64,000 nucleotides of DNA from Adiantum capillus-veneris (GCA_014529385.2 CM043944.1:53914768-53978767); one strand, 5' to 3'. Shown: positions 22,856 through 35,791, numbered from the stretch's first letter. Notes: generated from the sequence alone by a model not told the origin. Translations and numbers: made by a program.

Positions 22856-23236
22856 TTTTTTCGTGATTCTAGTCAAGCGACCTTCAAGTTATTTACTAAG
22901 ATCGCTTTGAAATGAATGATTGTTTTGATGATAGCACAATTCTTCACCATTATAGATTTATGAAAGCTTGATGTTCATGTTTATAGGATGTGTAGTAGTA
23001 ATCATGGTATCATAAACTTCTGTCAAAGTATGGTTTGATTCAATGCTCTCCTTGGTAGGATTATAAAAGTATAATCTGATAAAAAGAGTATAAAATTGTA
23101 TTGGTTGATTGATTGGATATTTATATTCACCATGGGTACTATTTGTATTTTTTTGTCTCTCCTCTCACATGAAGATATATGTTGGTGTATGGGTGGGTCT
23201 GTAAGGGTTGCAATGTATCTTATGGAGCATTGGTAT

Positions 23237-23294
<58 letters not shown>

Positions 23295-24469
23295 CCTATC
23301 CTGCTCTATACCTCTATTGCATAAGAATTTTGATTGCTTGATTTTCATTGCTCGTGTTTTTTGCTCGTTGGCTTTTCATTGCTCGATGTATTGACTGCCT
23401 CCATGGAGAGTATCCGTGTAGTTGTGTACACTCTGTACTGTGCATACAACATTCATAGCATATACATTGTTGAGAATGTAAATGGTGTGCACAATGTTGA
23501 TGGGGCCAACATGGGGAGGTGGTTGAATACGCTAATTGCATTGTCCGTGATTTTCCCTACGCATAGTAATTATGTGAATGAGAGAAAACTAAAGGAATAA
23601 CTTTAGAAAATAGATACTTAATTATAAAGACTTGTGCATGAACGAATGAATGAAACTAGTGTTCTTATGGCTATTTATAAAAAACCCCAAACGTCTTTAC
23701 TTCAAAGGTCATTTGCACCATGTCCTCCGTAATATTTTCACATAAAATACTACGAAGAAAAAAAAAATTCACTAAAAGATTAATCACCATCGATTGACTT
23801 GCCTTTAAAAATTTAAACATAGTTGCAGAAAAACAAAACATAGTGGCAAACACATAGCACATGGTCCACAAATTAAAACATATTATGACCATCTAGTAAG
23901 TTTTGGTATGCCATTACATAGAGAATAAGTTCATATGGAGTAATCAATACAAGTCGGGATTTAGGTTCCTGATGGACGCAAATCATGTGGGGGTTGCACT
24001 ATTGGGGCGTGTGGAGGTGGGTACCCCATGGCTAGTGTGAGAAATAGTGGCCGATAGAGCGGTTGTTGGCCAACCTGGAACTATAGCTGGAGGTCTACTT
24101 GGAGGAGGAACAGATGGCACAACCGACTCTTGGTGACGTCATAGAGGAGATGGGGGTGGCTGTGACTATGCTCTTCGTGATACCTCAGCCACATGAAGAG
24201 TCGATCCTAGCCTATTAGAAAGCCACTGTTACGATTGAATATGTGTCAAAAACAATGTTGATGTAATGTCATTGTAGATGCTCGCACTCCATTTTCGAGC
24301 CACCACAACCTACAAGACTATCCAAAAATGCATCCCTAACCTTTGTGAAGGTACCCAACAACCACTTGTTTACAATAGCACAAACATTAGTAGACATTTC
24401 AATGGCACATTAACGGACTAGTTCAATGGCAAAAATCAAGCATAAAAGTGCCCTCCTTGACTTATCGAG
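22856..24469. other. 3' flank of the methyltransferase-like gene and sequence without a gene
   Basis: Contains a (TC)n microsatellite at 23240-23291. No convincing coding frame in 23300-24470, although 23950-24470 may be the untranslated or decayed 3' end of the minus-strand gene to the right. Confidence 0.4.
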
Positions 24470-27160
24470 CAAAGAACTCGCTCTTCTCCACTCCATGCCA
24501 AAATGGTGCTCCAAGGGCATCTAGTATCCATGGCAAGTCCCGTAGTGGCTCTTGGATCATGTCACTATCAAAACCAAACCCATCATTGTCAGCTACCACA
24601 TCTCCTGCTTAATGATCATATAATGGAATTATTGGAAGGCCTTCAGTTTTACGTGTGAACATGACCAACAGTATGGTCGTGACTGCAATATGGGTACTAT
24701 TTTAAACAAAAAACACACCAATATCTACCAAGCATAAAATTCATGGAGAAATGGTTGAGAACTTACTAGATCCCTGAAGTCATTTGTCACAGTGTATGTG
24801 CACGACAACATCCAGAGAAAAATGGTGCAAAGATGGCCAAAAACGTGCAAGTGGGCCTCCTCGATGATGAGTACCAAGTGGTCTGCTCAGCACGTCATGA
24901 CTATTGTGCCATTCGATAGTAAAAACTATGAAGCTAAGGTGAACACACTGGCAACAAGCTCAACAGAGAATGAATTCCATTGAGGTATGCCATCAATGCC
25001 GGCATCAAGTTTGTAGTGTGTGGGAAGGTCTGCGCACACAAGTTGCACCCCTCCAAGCCGCTCATCAGGCTCCATTTTGGCGAGTGTGAGAGAGACCCAA
25101 TCAAATGTTGGATCACTTGAAGGTTCCTGCAATATAGCATGGAAAAGAAGATTGAGTGAGTGCTTATCAAGTTCAAAATTGAAATTGGATGCCAAAAACT
25201 CATAAACTCACTCAGAAGAAATCTTTGGATCTATGAGAGCCTTCTATAAGATACCATAGATCAACAAGTACTACGAAATATACTGTGACTATCCCCGTCA
25301 GAGTGAGCTGAAACTGTGCATAATTTAATGAAATATTAGGTACCACAATTCTTTTTTTTTAATTTAAGCATTTAGTTGTGATGGCATTTCTTACCTAGTG
25401 GAAAAGAGTCAAGTGGTTCGAGTGGCCAAATAGAAATTGGGTGGCTGCCCTCACTTTGTCCAGTAGCAATGGATATGGCTTGTTCGGGACCCTGGGATCT
25501 TGAAGCCTGGGAAGGACTAGATCTCCGTGACTCCAAGTGGCGTTTAGAATCACCCTGCTCATAATCTGACCCGCCACCTTCATGCTTGCTCCTTTCACTC
25601 TGAAACTCCTTCAAGAACTCTGAAAAATCATTGATGACTAGCCATCCTCTCTTCTTACCTTGTTTAGGTCTGTCCACTATAGTTTTTGGGCTTCGATGTC
25701 CCTTGGTTATGCTAGGGGAAATGGCATCGGTGGGAGACTGATTGATGGGGACACTTTCGCTTTTGCCCTTACTCTTAACCTTTTGGTTCAATGTTGCAAG
25801 TCCAAAAAAAAGTGAGGACACTATAGCAAAACAAACACATTAGTTGAACAAGAAAAACATTACTTATCATTGTATGCTTCAACTTCTTCTTCGAGAAATT
25901 CACCATCCGCATTGTCCAAAAACCATGAACAGTCTCTCCATGTTTCCTTACCATGGAGCTTCTCTATCTAGTAGTTGGGATAGAGACAATTCTCCTCTCT
26001 CTCAGACTCCACCCATGCATCACTATTAGGATGCTCAGGGTATGGATTGCAAAGACCTATCTTAAGGGAGCCCAACCACCATCTACAAGTAACAAGAAGA
26101 ATAACACCACCATTCATAAGACACGATTTTAATATTGCATCCTAATGAAATTGTATAGTTCATGCAAAATGCAGTTGCTCCTCTGCATTTTTGTGTGGCT
26201 CATATGGCTTGCTTCCACCGCACAAAAGCCTTGCCAAAGTGCTTTTCTCAAAAATCTTGTAGTGCCTCGCCAAGACACATGCCACAATCACGTGCGATGC
26301 GTGCATGTAGCTTCTTTAACGTGTAGTTCTTGGCCTCCATCTTCTCTGCCACACTCAATACACCCCTGCACTTTAAGTATTAGTAATTTGATAATACTAG
26401 ATAATACCCCAAACTCTAATGTTATTATGCTCACCTTTCAAGCTACCACTAGTATACGTGTATTCTCAACCATTGTGATAAGGGCTTCTCCTGCGTCGGA
26501 ATAGATGCCTCCACTAACGACACATTGCCCTTGGCCAATATATCGATCATGTGACATTTTTTGCAATTTATCATTGGAGAACATTTTCAATTAATTAAGG
26601 AGAACAAAAAGTTCTTTCAAAAACAGATAGCACTTACTCCAAATGACTAATGCGTGCCCGTGCAACCTCAGAGACTCTAAAGGGGGTCATTTTTCAACCC
26701 TTCTCTCCCCAATCCACAAAAGAGATGCATTTTTGAAAAAAATCAATTCCATTCTTGGGATTGAATATGATTGCCATTTCTCGCCCCTTTTGCATAAGAA
26801 AGTTCTCGATCTCTTTCACAGTCCAAATCATAGCTTGCCTTGTAATCATCTTTGTGCATGTGGTACTCTCTACTCCCCTTGACTAGTAAATTTTGTGTTT
26901 TCAACCGATACATTGCATCATACTCTTCTTGCAATACAAATCACCAAATCAAAGAGATTTTCAAGAAAAACCCCATGTATTGACCTAATGCATGTGTATT
27001 ATAAATTTAGAATTACCTTCCACAGTAGTTGCGCTAGCAAAGACATAGGTAGTCTAAGCCATTTTGAACGGTTTATTGTCTTCCCACGAAGTGCCCTATC
27101 AACTTTCACCATGTCTTCTTCATTGAATTTGTCCAATAAGGACTCTCGCTACGCAAGCTC
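24470..27160 (-). pseudogene. Unrecognised minus-strand multi-exon gene, degenerate
   Basis: Several minus-strand blocks read like protein exons, although I do not recognise the family. Going 5' to 3': about 27155-27017 (DKFNEEDMVKVDRALRGK, then a GTAATT donor), 26880-26640 (WTVKEIENFLMQKGREMAII), 26560-26430 (DRYIGQGQCVVSGGIYSDAG), 26365-26145 (KNYTLKKLHARIARDCGMCL), 26085-25855 (CNPYPEHPNSDAWVESE), 25821-25398 (a 149-residue open block rich in Ser and Lys, ending at a GTAAGA donor), 25150-24905 (SDPTFDWVSLTLAKMEPDER) and about 24600-24470 (EPLRDLPWILDALGAPFWHG). Several blocks contain in-frame stops or need shifts, so the copy looks dead. No known transposase or retroelement motif is visible; a host gene or a DNA-transposon gene are both possible. 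Confidence 0.4.
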
Positions 27161-27429
27161 TATTTTTTGCATCAGAAATATATCATGCATAGTAGTGTGA
27201 GACACATGGACTATGTCACCCTATTTTTTAATGTAACATTATATTAACAATTAATAATGTCAAGCGCACTAATAGAAGTGTGTAGAAACATGGGGATACA
27301 GCAGTGCAAGGATGCAGCAGCAGCTGGACATAGCGGGAACAGAGTGAGATGGAGAGTGGGATGCAGAACGGGGACAGGGCAAGATGTAGAGCAGTAGCGC
27401 AAGTGTGACAGAGTGGAGATAGGGACTGA

Positions 27430-27560
27430 GGGGGGGGGGGGGGGGGGGGGGGTTCTCTGTGCGGCATGCAGAGCTAAGGCTAATGCCTCCCCACAGGGCC
27501 GCCCTCACCCAAGGAGAGATGTGCAGAGAAGTGTAGGGTTAGGGTTAGGGTTTGGGTTTT

Positions 27561-27640
<80 letters not shown>

Positions 27641-27753
27641 GGGGGGGGGGGGGGGGGGGGGAGGAGGGGGGGATGTGGGCCAGTTTACATGGGGAAATGG
27701 GATTGGAAGATAGAGAGGGGGGGATGGGGCCGGTTCCCACAAGGAAAGGGGAT

Positions 27754-27810
<57 letters not shown>
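27430..27810 (+). repeat. Cluster of simple repeats: G runs, (GT)n(GA)n, (GA)n, telomere-like TTAGGG
   Basis: G run at 27430-27452; three TTAGGG-like units at 27534-27556 (TAGGGTTAGGGTTAGGGTTT); (GT)n at 27562-27602 followed by (GA)n to 27637; G run at 27639-27661; (GA)n at 27758-27810. Open frames across it are low-complexity artefacts. Confidence 0.95.
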
Positions 27811-27813
<3 letters not shown>

Positions 27814-28194
27814 ATCATCCACGAAGATCAGATATGACCTATGGGACCGAAAAACAACACATTACAAAAGGTTCCTTCTAAGCGAGGGGATTGTTAGATA
27901 CATCACAATTAAGGACTGAGGGTCAACAAAAGACAAAACTTAAAAACCTAAGGGGGGGTGGGTGAGAGGGGAACCATTTTGGGAGTGCAAAACTCTTGAA
28001 TAATGGTTTTACCTTCTCGATAAACTGCCCATTTTCCTGTCGTGCGTGCTACTCGCACCTTTTGTAGTTCTACCTTCTTCTACTTGAGTGGGCCGGGGAT
28101 AAGACCTTCTGAAACCAGATTTTAGTGCCCTTGAGAAGCCTTGATTGCTCAAGGAGTTTAATTTGGTCCACTTTGGTCTTGAAAGTGAGGATTG

Positions 28195-28350
28195 CAAATC
28201 GGCGAATCTGCATTCACCATTGTGAATCTGTAATGTTTTCAGTGTGCTGCCTAAATTGGCGGATCTACACAAATAACTGGCGTTGCCTAAATCGGCGAAT
28301 CTACACCAAGATGAGCATTTACACACTGCCTAAATCGGCGGATCTGTGTG
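28195..28350 (+). repeat. Degenerate short repeats with CGGCGRATCT
   Basis: Four loose copies of GCCTAAATCGGCGGATCTACAC-like words at about 28195, 28249, 28284 and 28328, spaced by 35-54 bases. Confidence 0.6.
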
Positions 28351-30676
28351 CATGTGGGCCAATGGACTAGACAAGACATGAAAAGACAAAACATGTACTA
28401 CCTGTGTAACACCACATTGGAGTGTAGTTGAGTAGCAAAGTACTTACAAATTTTTGTTCACTAACTCAAAACACCGCAACTCATATGAGTAGTTGTATAG
28501 CTTAATGCCAAATCCTCTCAATAGAAATTACAGGTAGTGCAAGCACAAGCCAGAACTTTAGGGATTCTTAATTTCGTATGCCATATGAGAAAATACAAAG
28601 AAGTAAAAGATCTTTTTGATTTTAAATTGTCCAATGGTATTATTCCTATTGCAAACTGATTGACTTTGTGTCCTTAAATATATGCACCAACAAAATAAAC
28701 TTCCAAGGAAGTAGAGAAAGTGAGTATTATTGTAGGAGTATGTTAAGGGATGTCATTGCATTATAGGCAGACGAGATATGTTGCGTAATTGATGAGATCT
28801 TAAGAAATATGATAGTCGTAGATATATATAAGAATGAATTCATTAAGGAGAATTAAAATACCGTGGAAAACAACGCTAAATTACGTACTTGGAGGTGGTT
28901 TGCAGAAGTGACTAGTATCCAAGTCGGCAAATGCTAAACAATTTCTTGAAAACAAAGGTCAATAGCAAAATTCATCATTTGAGTAATGTTATGCAAGTTA
29001 GAACAAACCAAAGTTCAAGTCGTACAGATGGGTGTCAGATATCGATGAGGTGGACTGTATATGTGAGTAAGTTTTTAAACCATTGATTGTTGTCGCAAGA
29101 AAATTAGAAGCTAGTAAAATTTCACCAGTGTTATTGAAACTAGCTAAAATAGCAAAACATCGGTTAGATTCCATGCTTTCCTTCAAGTAAATCGGCAAAG
29201 TTTTACAAGTTTTCGTGTGAATACCTAAAAATCTTTGGGTTTTGACCTTTAAAAAAAAAAAAAAAAAGCTTTAGGTGTGCCCTTATTGTCTTCAGTTAGG
29301 AAAGCCCTAGGAAAATTGTATTTGGCAAGCCCTAAGTCGATCAACAAATATTGCTATGAGTACTCTGATCCAAAGAGAATTTCTCATGAAAAAATTCGTA
29401 GGAACTACTTTCGATGGTCATCTTTGAATGGATACAACAAACAGTAAAATACCAGGAGACATAGCAGTGCTTTTCGCCACCTTAAATATAGACACACAAA
29501 TCTCACACCGCGTAGCCACGAACAAAATGATGTATGAAAACAAACTGATACAATCCTTTTGTATCTATTCCAATGCCTGGGTAAAGGGGGGGGAAAATTA
29601 AAATTAAAATAAAAGAAAGTGAAAGACTGGAACAAAAAGTCTAAAAGCATTGGAGTAAACCATCATATCATCTCACTGGTCGACATTGCTAGAGAAAGGA
29701 TTGCACTGCTCGCTGAAGAATTTCATCAATGTTCGCCGCTCTAAGTGGCGATATTCGGAAGGGAAAGAGTAAGAGCAAAATGAAGTAAAATCTTATATTA
29801 CTAGTCTTCAAAAGGCCATGGGATCAAGCTCTTGTGGATCTACGATAATATTTGGGTACAAAAATGAAGTACAATAAATAAATAAATAAATAAATCATCA
29901 GCAACACCGTCATCGATGCTAGAGGATGGTCAACAGTAGGTCTTGTAGGAGAAAGTATTGCATTATTCGTCGCTGAAGAGTGTCGCCATGACCAAGTAGG
30001 TTGTCAGCTGTAGTGTGGCAGTTGCGAAGCAATTGTTGTCAACCGAGAAATTTCCACTAGTCATTAATTCGGTGTCTGGCTGCATGTTATGACTGTCCAA
30101 GCCATCCATATTTGAAGCTTGCCTTCCCCGACTGCGGTCAGTTACGAGGTAGAGAAGAAAACAAATGGTAGTTGTGGCAACGATGTAGTCATGGTATTTC
30201 TCTTGGTGGGAATCACCTCTTTGTTTGATTTTTTTAAATTTTTTTTAAAAACATGATGCAGGGGTTTTCTTTGAGTCGCCTGGAAACATGGCGAGCATGG
30301 GAAGCGAGGGATCAGAGGTTTGTACTGGAAGCCTCGGGCTGGGAAAGGAAAAAAAGAAAAAACAAAAGCCGCAGTGCTGAGGGGGGCAATGGAGGGGAGC
30401 TTGCAGCTTGCAGGTGGGACAAGAAGAGCCAAATTCTCTCATAACGCTGCAGAAGGGGTTCGCCACAGCATCGTCAATGCATGCAAGTTGGTGGTAGTTG
30501 GAGTCGATGTGTGCGCAATTGTTCTGCAACAACGAGGGGCAAAGAGAGAGAGCGAGAAAGAGAGATAGCGGCACAGAACGTTGCGTTCTATGGAGTAGGT
30601 TGGTGGGTGGTATACCACCAAAAGGGTGGCTGCCAACTAAAGGGAGAGGTAGAAAGAGACGGCATCCATTTCAGAC

Positions 30677-30679
<3 letters not shown>
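28351..30679. other. No gene recognised
   Basis: Apart from poly-A (29251-29267) and an AAATAAATAAATAAAT tract (29875-29895), I see neither element ends nor coding exons. Short open frames on both strands lack motifs. Confidence 0.45.

Positions 30680-30714
<35 letters not shown>
30680..30714 (+). repeat. (GA)n microsatellite
   Basis: About 17 GA units. Its flanks contain only short, motif-free open frames. Confidence 0.95.
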
Positions 30715-30717
<3 letters not shown>

Positions 30718-31205
30718 TGACGACTGAAAAGTGAGAGAGGGAGATGGAGTTCTGGTAGTTGATTGAGTCCGTTAGAGGTACAGTCACTAGGGAGCGAGCG
30801 AGAGTGGTTGTATGAGAACGCGGTAGAGGGAGAGCAAAGAGAGAAACAGTGGACGACAGTTCTAGGGTGGGATGGTAGTGTAGGGTAGCTCAAGCTCATG
30901 CACCGTCAGCCCCTCAAGCTTCAATGCTAGCCTCAGAAGGAGTGGTAGCTGTGGCATGCAACCGTTGGTAAGTGACGGGATGGCCGAGTTAGCCTAAGGC
31001 GCCAGGTTAAAGTGAGGACCAGGTGGTCAGTGAAAGAAGCACTGCATGGGAGTGGTTGGCGGCTGTAAAAAAAACTTGTTTGGAAAAAAGAGACAGATTC
31101 ATCGTGTGTTTTGTTAGCCTTAAAAAAAAATAAGAACAGTTCAAGTTGCATGGCTGTAGTGCAAGTTGTATGGCTGTAGTAAGATACTGCCTTGCAACTG
31201 GTGGG

Positions 31206-31275
31206 CCTCTGCTTTTGTAGAGCACCTCTGCTTTTGTAGAGTGCCTCTACTTTTGTAGAGCACCTCTACTATTTC
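31206..31275 (+). repeat. 19-bp tandem repeat
   Basis: About 3.6 copies of CCTCTGCTTTTGTAGAGCA with a few substitutions. No gene around it. Confidence 0.85.
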
Positions 31276-31662
31276 TTGGGTGCATGCACTAACTGCAGCA
31301 AGCTTCAGCAAAATATTCGAATTCAAAAATCTCACGAGACCATAATTCTCATAATGTCTATGTCCGGTCCTCTTGAAGAGAACTCTTCGTAACACACCAA
31401 CTTGACGTAACAGCGCCACAAGTAGACACGGAAGGTTGTGATGCAGGCAGCTTATACGCCATGCAAGAACGAGAGAGAGAGAGAGAGATTCTTTTTTTTT
31501 TAATACTGGTGGTTGGCAAGGTTCAGCTAAGTTGTTGGCTCATGCAATGTGCGGAGGCAAAGACATACAGCTCTCTCTTGCAAAAAAATTAAAAAAAATG
31601 ATACAATGGTGAGACCTTCTGGTTTAAGGTCAGCAATTACTACGTTGCGCTATTGCCTGTAT

Positions 31663-32336
31663 TGTTAAGTATGGAGCCTGATTTACCCTTGTAATTTTCT
31701 GTGGTAAAAGCGCACATTTGTAAGGCCCCCATTATGAGGAGAAGCCATCGTGCGTGAAGGAAAATCACTCACCGGAAACCAAAATTTTCACGGACAAGAA
31801 TCAGGGGCAACTTTAAAGGCCTCGAGGGCGGAGGCCCCCGAGACTTTTTTTTTGCCGGACTATTATGGCCGGACGGCGGCCGAAAAGTGGTCGGAAAACA
31901 ACCGGTCGTTTGGCCGGTGGCCGGTAGTCAATGGCCGATGGCTGGTGGTCGAAAGTCAATGGCCGGTGGCCGGTGGTCGAAAGTCAATGGCCGGTGGACG
32001 AATTCAAAAGCGGATTTGTCTTCTCAAGGGCGGCCACACATGGGCGGATTGGAGGGTCCGATTTGGACTTATTCGCACAAGGGCGGCTACACATGGCTGT
32101 CTCTCATAAGAGAGGGCAGCCCTTTTGGCCTATAAAAGGAGGCCATTTCTACACACATTTCATAGTGTGAAGCTGATGCAACAAGGTGAGTGTAAGGTGG
32201 TGAGAGTGAAGCAAGGCGGGAGCTCCATTAAGGGTATAATCCCTTGTAAACTACTTCTTGTTTTGAAGTAATAAAGCCATTGAGTGGCTACTTTCCCGTG
32301 GACGTAGCCCACATTGGGTGAACCACGTATATCGTG

Positions 32337-32389
<53 letters not shown>

Positions 32390-32473
32390 CTATAATCTCG
32401 TGTATATAAATCTGTCTCTCTCCATTAAGTAATCTACTCAATTATCTATTTAGCTACGTCTTATTTCCTAACA
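31663..32473 (+). mobile_element. Solo LTR with perfect 5-bp target duplication
   Basis: The 811-bp unit starts TGTTA and ends TAACA. It is flanked on both sides by TGTAT (31658-31662 and 32474-32478). Inside are GC-rich imperfect repeats of GTCAATGGCCGGTGG (31925-32000), a TATA box in GGCCTATAAAAGGAGG (about 32130), an AATAAA signal near 32268, a Copia-like GTGAACCACGTATAT word, and (CT)n at 32340-32386 within the presumed R/U5. No internal region is present, so it is best read as the product of LTR-LTR recombination. The U3 matches the minus-strand LTR at 2183-2746. Confidence 0.88.
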
Positions 32474-32478
32474 TGTAT

Positions 32479-33181
32479 AAGCGGCAGCTGTCGTGACTAC
32501 TACTGTCGCCAATGTTGTCAATGCACTAGTCGCTCATACTACTGACAACTTCATTGTGACAACAGGTGAGAGTGTGCCTTTGATACACCTTGGTAGCATC
32601 TCTTAGGTTAACCCTATTGTTGCTATGCGCTTCTGGATACACTTTAGTAAAGTGTCCTTTGGAAAACTCCAAGTACTTTTTCCCCTTCATAACTATTCTT
32701 CTTCTCCTCATTCCCTTGTGCAAAACTCCCTGGTGGATGTCTTATCAGCTAACGAATAATTTAAATCTATTAATACCATATTGAACCCCTCTTAATTAAG
32801 GCTTCACTAATCAATTTTAAACTTCTCTCCGTCTTTATCCTATGATGTGGGTTGTGGCCAAGCCTTCCTATGGTCATGGAGGAACTACATTTTGGTAACA
32901 CCCTATCTAAGGCCACATACTATTACTTCCTTCTCATTCTTGAGTATCTTCAAGAGATTAAGTTTAATCTATTCCATTATTATGTTTTATTATCATGATT
33001 ACACTAGTAATCACTATATCATGACAAAAAGGAAGTGACTCTCTCTTTAATTTCAAAGACCCCTAACAATCTCATGAAATCAACACTAATTACTACAAAT
33101 GGAAGGAATTACAAACATAAGAAAATAAGATACTTACCTGCTACTTGTCAATTACATCTTTAGTTTTGGAGCGTAGCCTGC
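32479..33181. other. No gene recognised
   Basis: AT-rich sequence, probably partly the untranslated leader of the minus-strand element whose primer-binding site lies at 33182. Confidence 0.4.
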
Positions 33182-33560
33182 GCTCTGATACCACAGTTGC
33201 AAACGGGAGCGTGGCTGCCCTGCGAAATACCCGGAATAACACAATAAACAGCATAAAACAGACTAATCGGCATACCTGGCACAATCACGGGGTCGCATGA
33301 TCGCAAGATACACAAACAGAGAGATCGAGACAAAGAGCGAGAGAGATTGAGAGAGCACATGCAGGCGCACCTCCTAGAGCAGAGTGCTACGCCTAGCACG
33401 ATGAAAGAGAAGAGAGGAGAGAAGAGAAGAACACACAGACACTGGGTGCAATCTCCCCCCGTGCAAGAGTGACCATTTCCCTCTTGTACGTATTTCATTT
33501 ATAGATTTCTTGAATGGTCAAATTGAGTACAAACTGGCCGGCCGGTCATAAATGGCCAAA
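33182..33560 (-). mobile_element. Minus-strand LTR end with perfect tRNA-Met primer-binding site
   Basis: On the minus strand 33193-33182 reads TGGTATCAGAGC, a 12/12 match to the common Copia primer-binding site. The adjoining sequence (33197 to about 33560) reads like an LTR R/U5: pyrimidine-rich, with CTCTCTCAATCTCTCTC and a TTTGCA end. The outer LTR border is not found. No gag follows to the left; the element is truncated or non-autonomous. Confidence 0.6.
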
Positions 33561-33874
33561 GCTCATAAAAGAGCACTTGAATAATAAAATGTACAAAATG
33601 CATATTTTCTCACATAGGTCTAGATCGGTCATAGCAAAGAGACTCGACCTTGTCGATGATGCACAAAAAATAGACCTTGTCTACTTGTAGATCTGCTGGA
33701 AAAATAGAATTATATTGCAACGTATGTTCATCTCGTACGTGCTTGAGTGTATGAATGATATCCACGGTCCATCGTAGACGTCCCTTGTATACCATAATTA
33801 TCAAGCACATCTGCAATAAACAAATATGAACTGCGTACCTCATGAAGTACACTTGTCGATGAAATGGATGTAAG

Positions 33875-34790
33875 AATCGAATGAGTTGGAATCAAGGTTC
33901 ACAGATGTTTGATTTTGTGCTGCCAAGGGCCTTGCCCGATTTGCAAGCAATTTGGAAGCTTGTGAGCAAATTGAATGCTCTAATGGTGTTACCCAAACCA
34001 TATCCATGAGCATCTTTGATGAACCCTGCTCCCATATAATCCCATTGAACTGCTGACGAGTTGTGCTTCAAGTCAAGGCGATAGAGACTCAAGCCATGCG
34101 TGAGGCTAAACGCTTAGTTAAAAATGTATGCCACTAGCATCGTAGTAAACTCATACATTCAACAAATCCTTATCATTTGCATAATTTGTTTAATGCATGC
34201 CATGCTGCATTGATTCTTGCCTGTACTGGTATGCCACAGGTCTTGCCTGAACAACATGATATTTACTTGTGACAAATATACCTGGAAACTAGCTCCCCTT
34301 CTATCATAAGGAAGAGTCTCAAATCTTGCTTTTAGCAAAAAATTAAATGAAGATAAGACATTAATCTCAAACATTAATCGCCAGGTCATGGTACTTACCG
34401 GCCATCGAAGACGTCTATATCAAAAACCTCCGTCAGACATGAAGCGATGGCCGTGAAAATCATAGCTTCACCTTGTTGGCAATGGTGGGTAACCGGAAGC
34501 CTTGCGTCCCTTGATACCATTGGTAGATTAAAGCCAATAGATCGAAAGCCTTTCGCATGTCGATGGCATGCTGTGCATGCTATACCAAGATCCGTGACGC
34601 AAAACCTGCATGTTCTTGGATGCACCATGGATGCAAGTTACATGTGACTTGGTCAAGTTCGCATGGTTTAAATGAGCCCAGAAATTGCGAACCGTGGGCC
34701 AAAACCCTTAGTAAGGTAGGGCAAAATAAAGAAAATTAAAAAAAACATATATTGTGTTTGCTGCAACCGCCATGGCCGACTGCGCCGATG
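33875..34790 (-). pseudogene. Exon-like fragments of an unrecognised minus-strand gene
   Basis: The minus strand contains exon-like blocks. 34628-34398 (GFNLPMVSRDARLPVTHHCQ, then AIASCLTEVFDIDVFDG) ends at a GTAAGT donor. About 34330-34285 (ARFETLPYDRRGASFQ) ends at a GTATAT donor. 34092-33892 (VQWDYMGAGFIKDAHGYGLG) ends with a stop. A possible start (MAVAANTIY) lies near 34773. I do not recognise the product. It could be a host gene fragment carried with the neighbouring element. Confidence 0.35.
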
Positions 34791-34875
34791 ACGTAGCGAG
34801 AGGAGACAACCAGTGGGATGGTTCTTTGCAGGTGGTCCAGTGAGACAAAAAAACATCCCCTCTGCAGCACAAATC

Positions 34876-35298
34876 GCACGAGCTAAGCTGCTGCCGATTT
34901 CATGAATGTCTCAATTTCACGTAGAGGCCACGCAGAGGTCGTTCCCGCGGTGTTGCTTGTTGGGACCGTCCCTGCTTAGGGGTCCTTTCCATGCGGTGCT
35001 TAGCGGTCTCTTCCATGCACGAGCTAAGCTGCTGCCGATGTCATGCATGTCTCTCTTTCACGTAGAGGCCACGCAGAGGTCGTTCCCGCGGTGTTGCTTG
35101 TCTGGACCGTCCCTGCTTAGGGGTCGTTTCCATGCGGTGCTTAGCGGTCCCTTCCATGCACGAGCTAAGCTGCTGCCGATTTCATGCATGTCTCAATTTC
35201 ACGTAGAGGCCACGCAGAGGTCGTTCCCGCGGTGTTGCTTGTCAAGACCGTCCCTGCTTAGGGGTCCTTTCCATGCGGTGCTTAGCGGTCCCTTCCAT
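34876..35298 (+). repeat. 141-bp tandem repeat, three copies
   Basis: Copies start at 34876, 35017 and 35158 (GCACGAGCTAAGCTGCTGCC) and differ by only a few bases. As 141 is a multiple of three, the plus strand stays open over all copies (34906-35349) and would encode a 47-residue repeat. I see no sign that this is a real protein. Confidence 0.93.
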
Positions 35299-35396
35299 GC
35301 AGTGCTGAGAGAAGCTTTCTCCACCCAAGGGGCCATGCCCGCCTTGTAGCATCGAGAATAGTACAATCCCTTTGGCCATCTTCTTCCTTAAGGTTA

Positions 35397-35534
<138 letters not shown>

Positions 35535-35603
35535 AGATCCAAGAAGTGCTCGCCTTGCAAGCTCCTCCATGCCTCCTTCTTCTTTCTCCCCCTTCTCCCC
35601 TGA

Positions 35604-35764
35604 GCTCTGATACCAGTGAATGGGCAAGGGGACTGGAACATGCTAATCTCCACCCAGCCATGCCCTATATAGGCCCTTGGCCTGCTAAATATAGGGACCC
35701 CCTTGACTGCATGTCCATCCTTGCCCTTGGCCGTGACTGGTCCTACCCTTGTCCTGACAGGAAG
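35604..35764 (-). mobile_element. Minus-strand primer-binding site and adjoining LTR
   Basis: Minus strand 35615-35604 reads TGGTATCAGAGC, a full tRNA-Met site. To its right an LTR-like sequence starts at 35617 and holds a TATA-like CCTATATAGGGC near 35665. The far border is uncertain (perhaps 35764). The internal side, to the left, begins with a possible gag start and then the microsatellite. Confidence 0.5.
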
Positions 35765-35791
35765 CACAAATTCTTTTATGGTAGTGCATAA

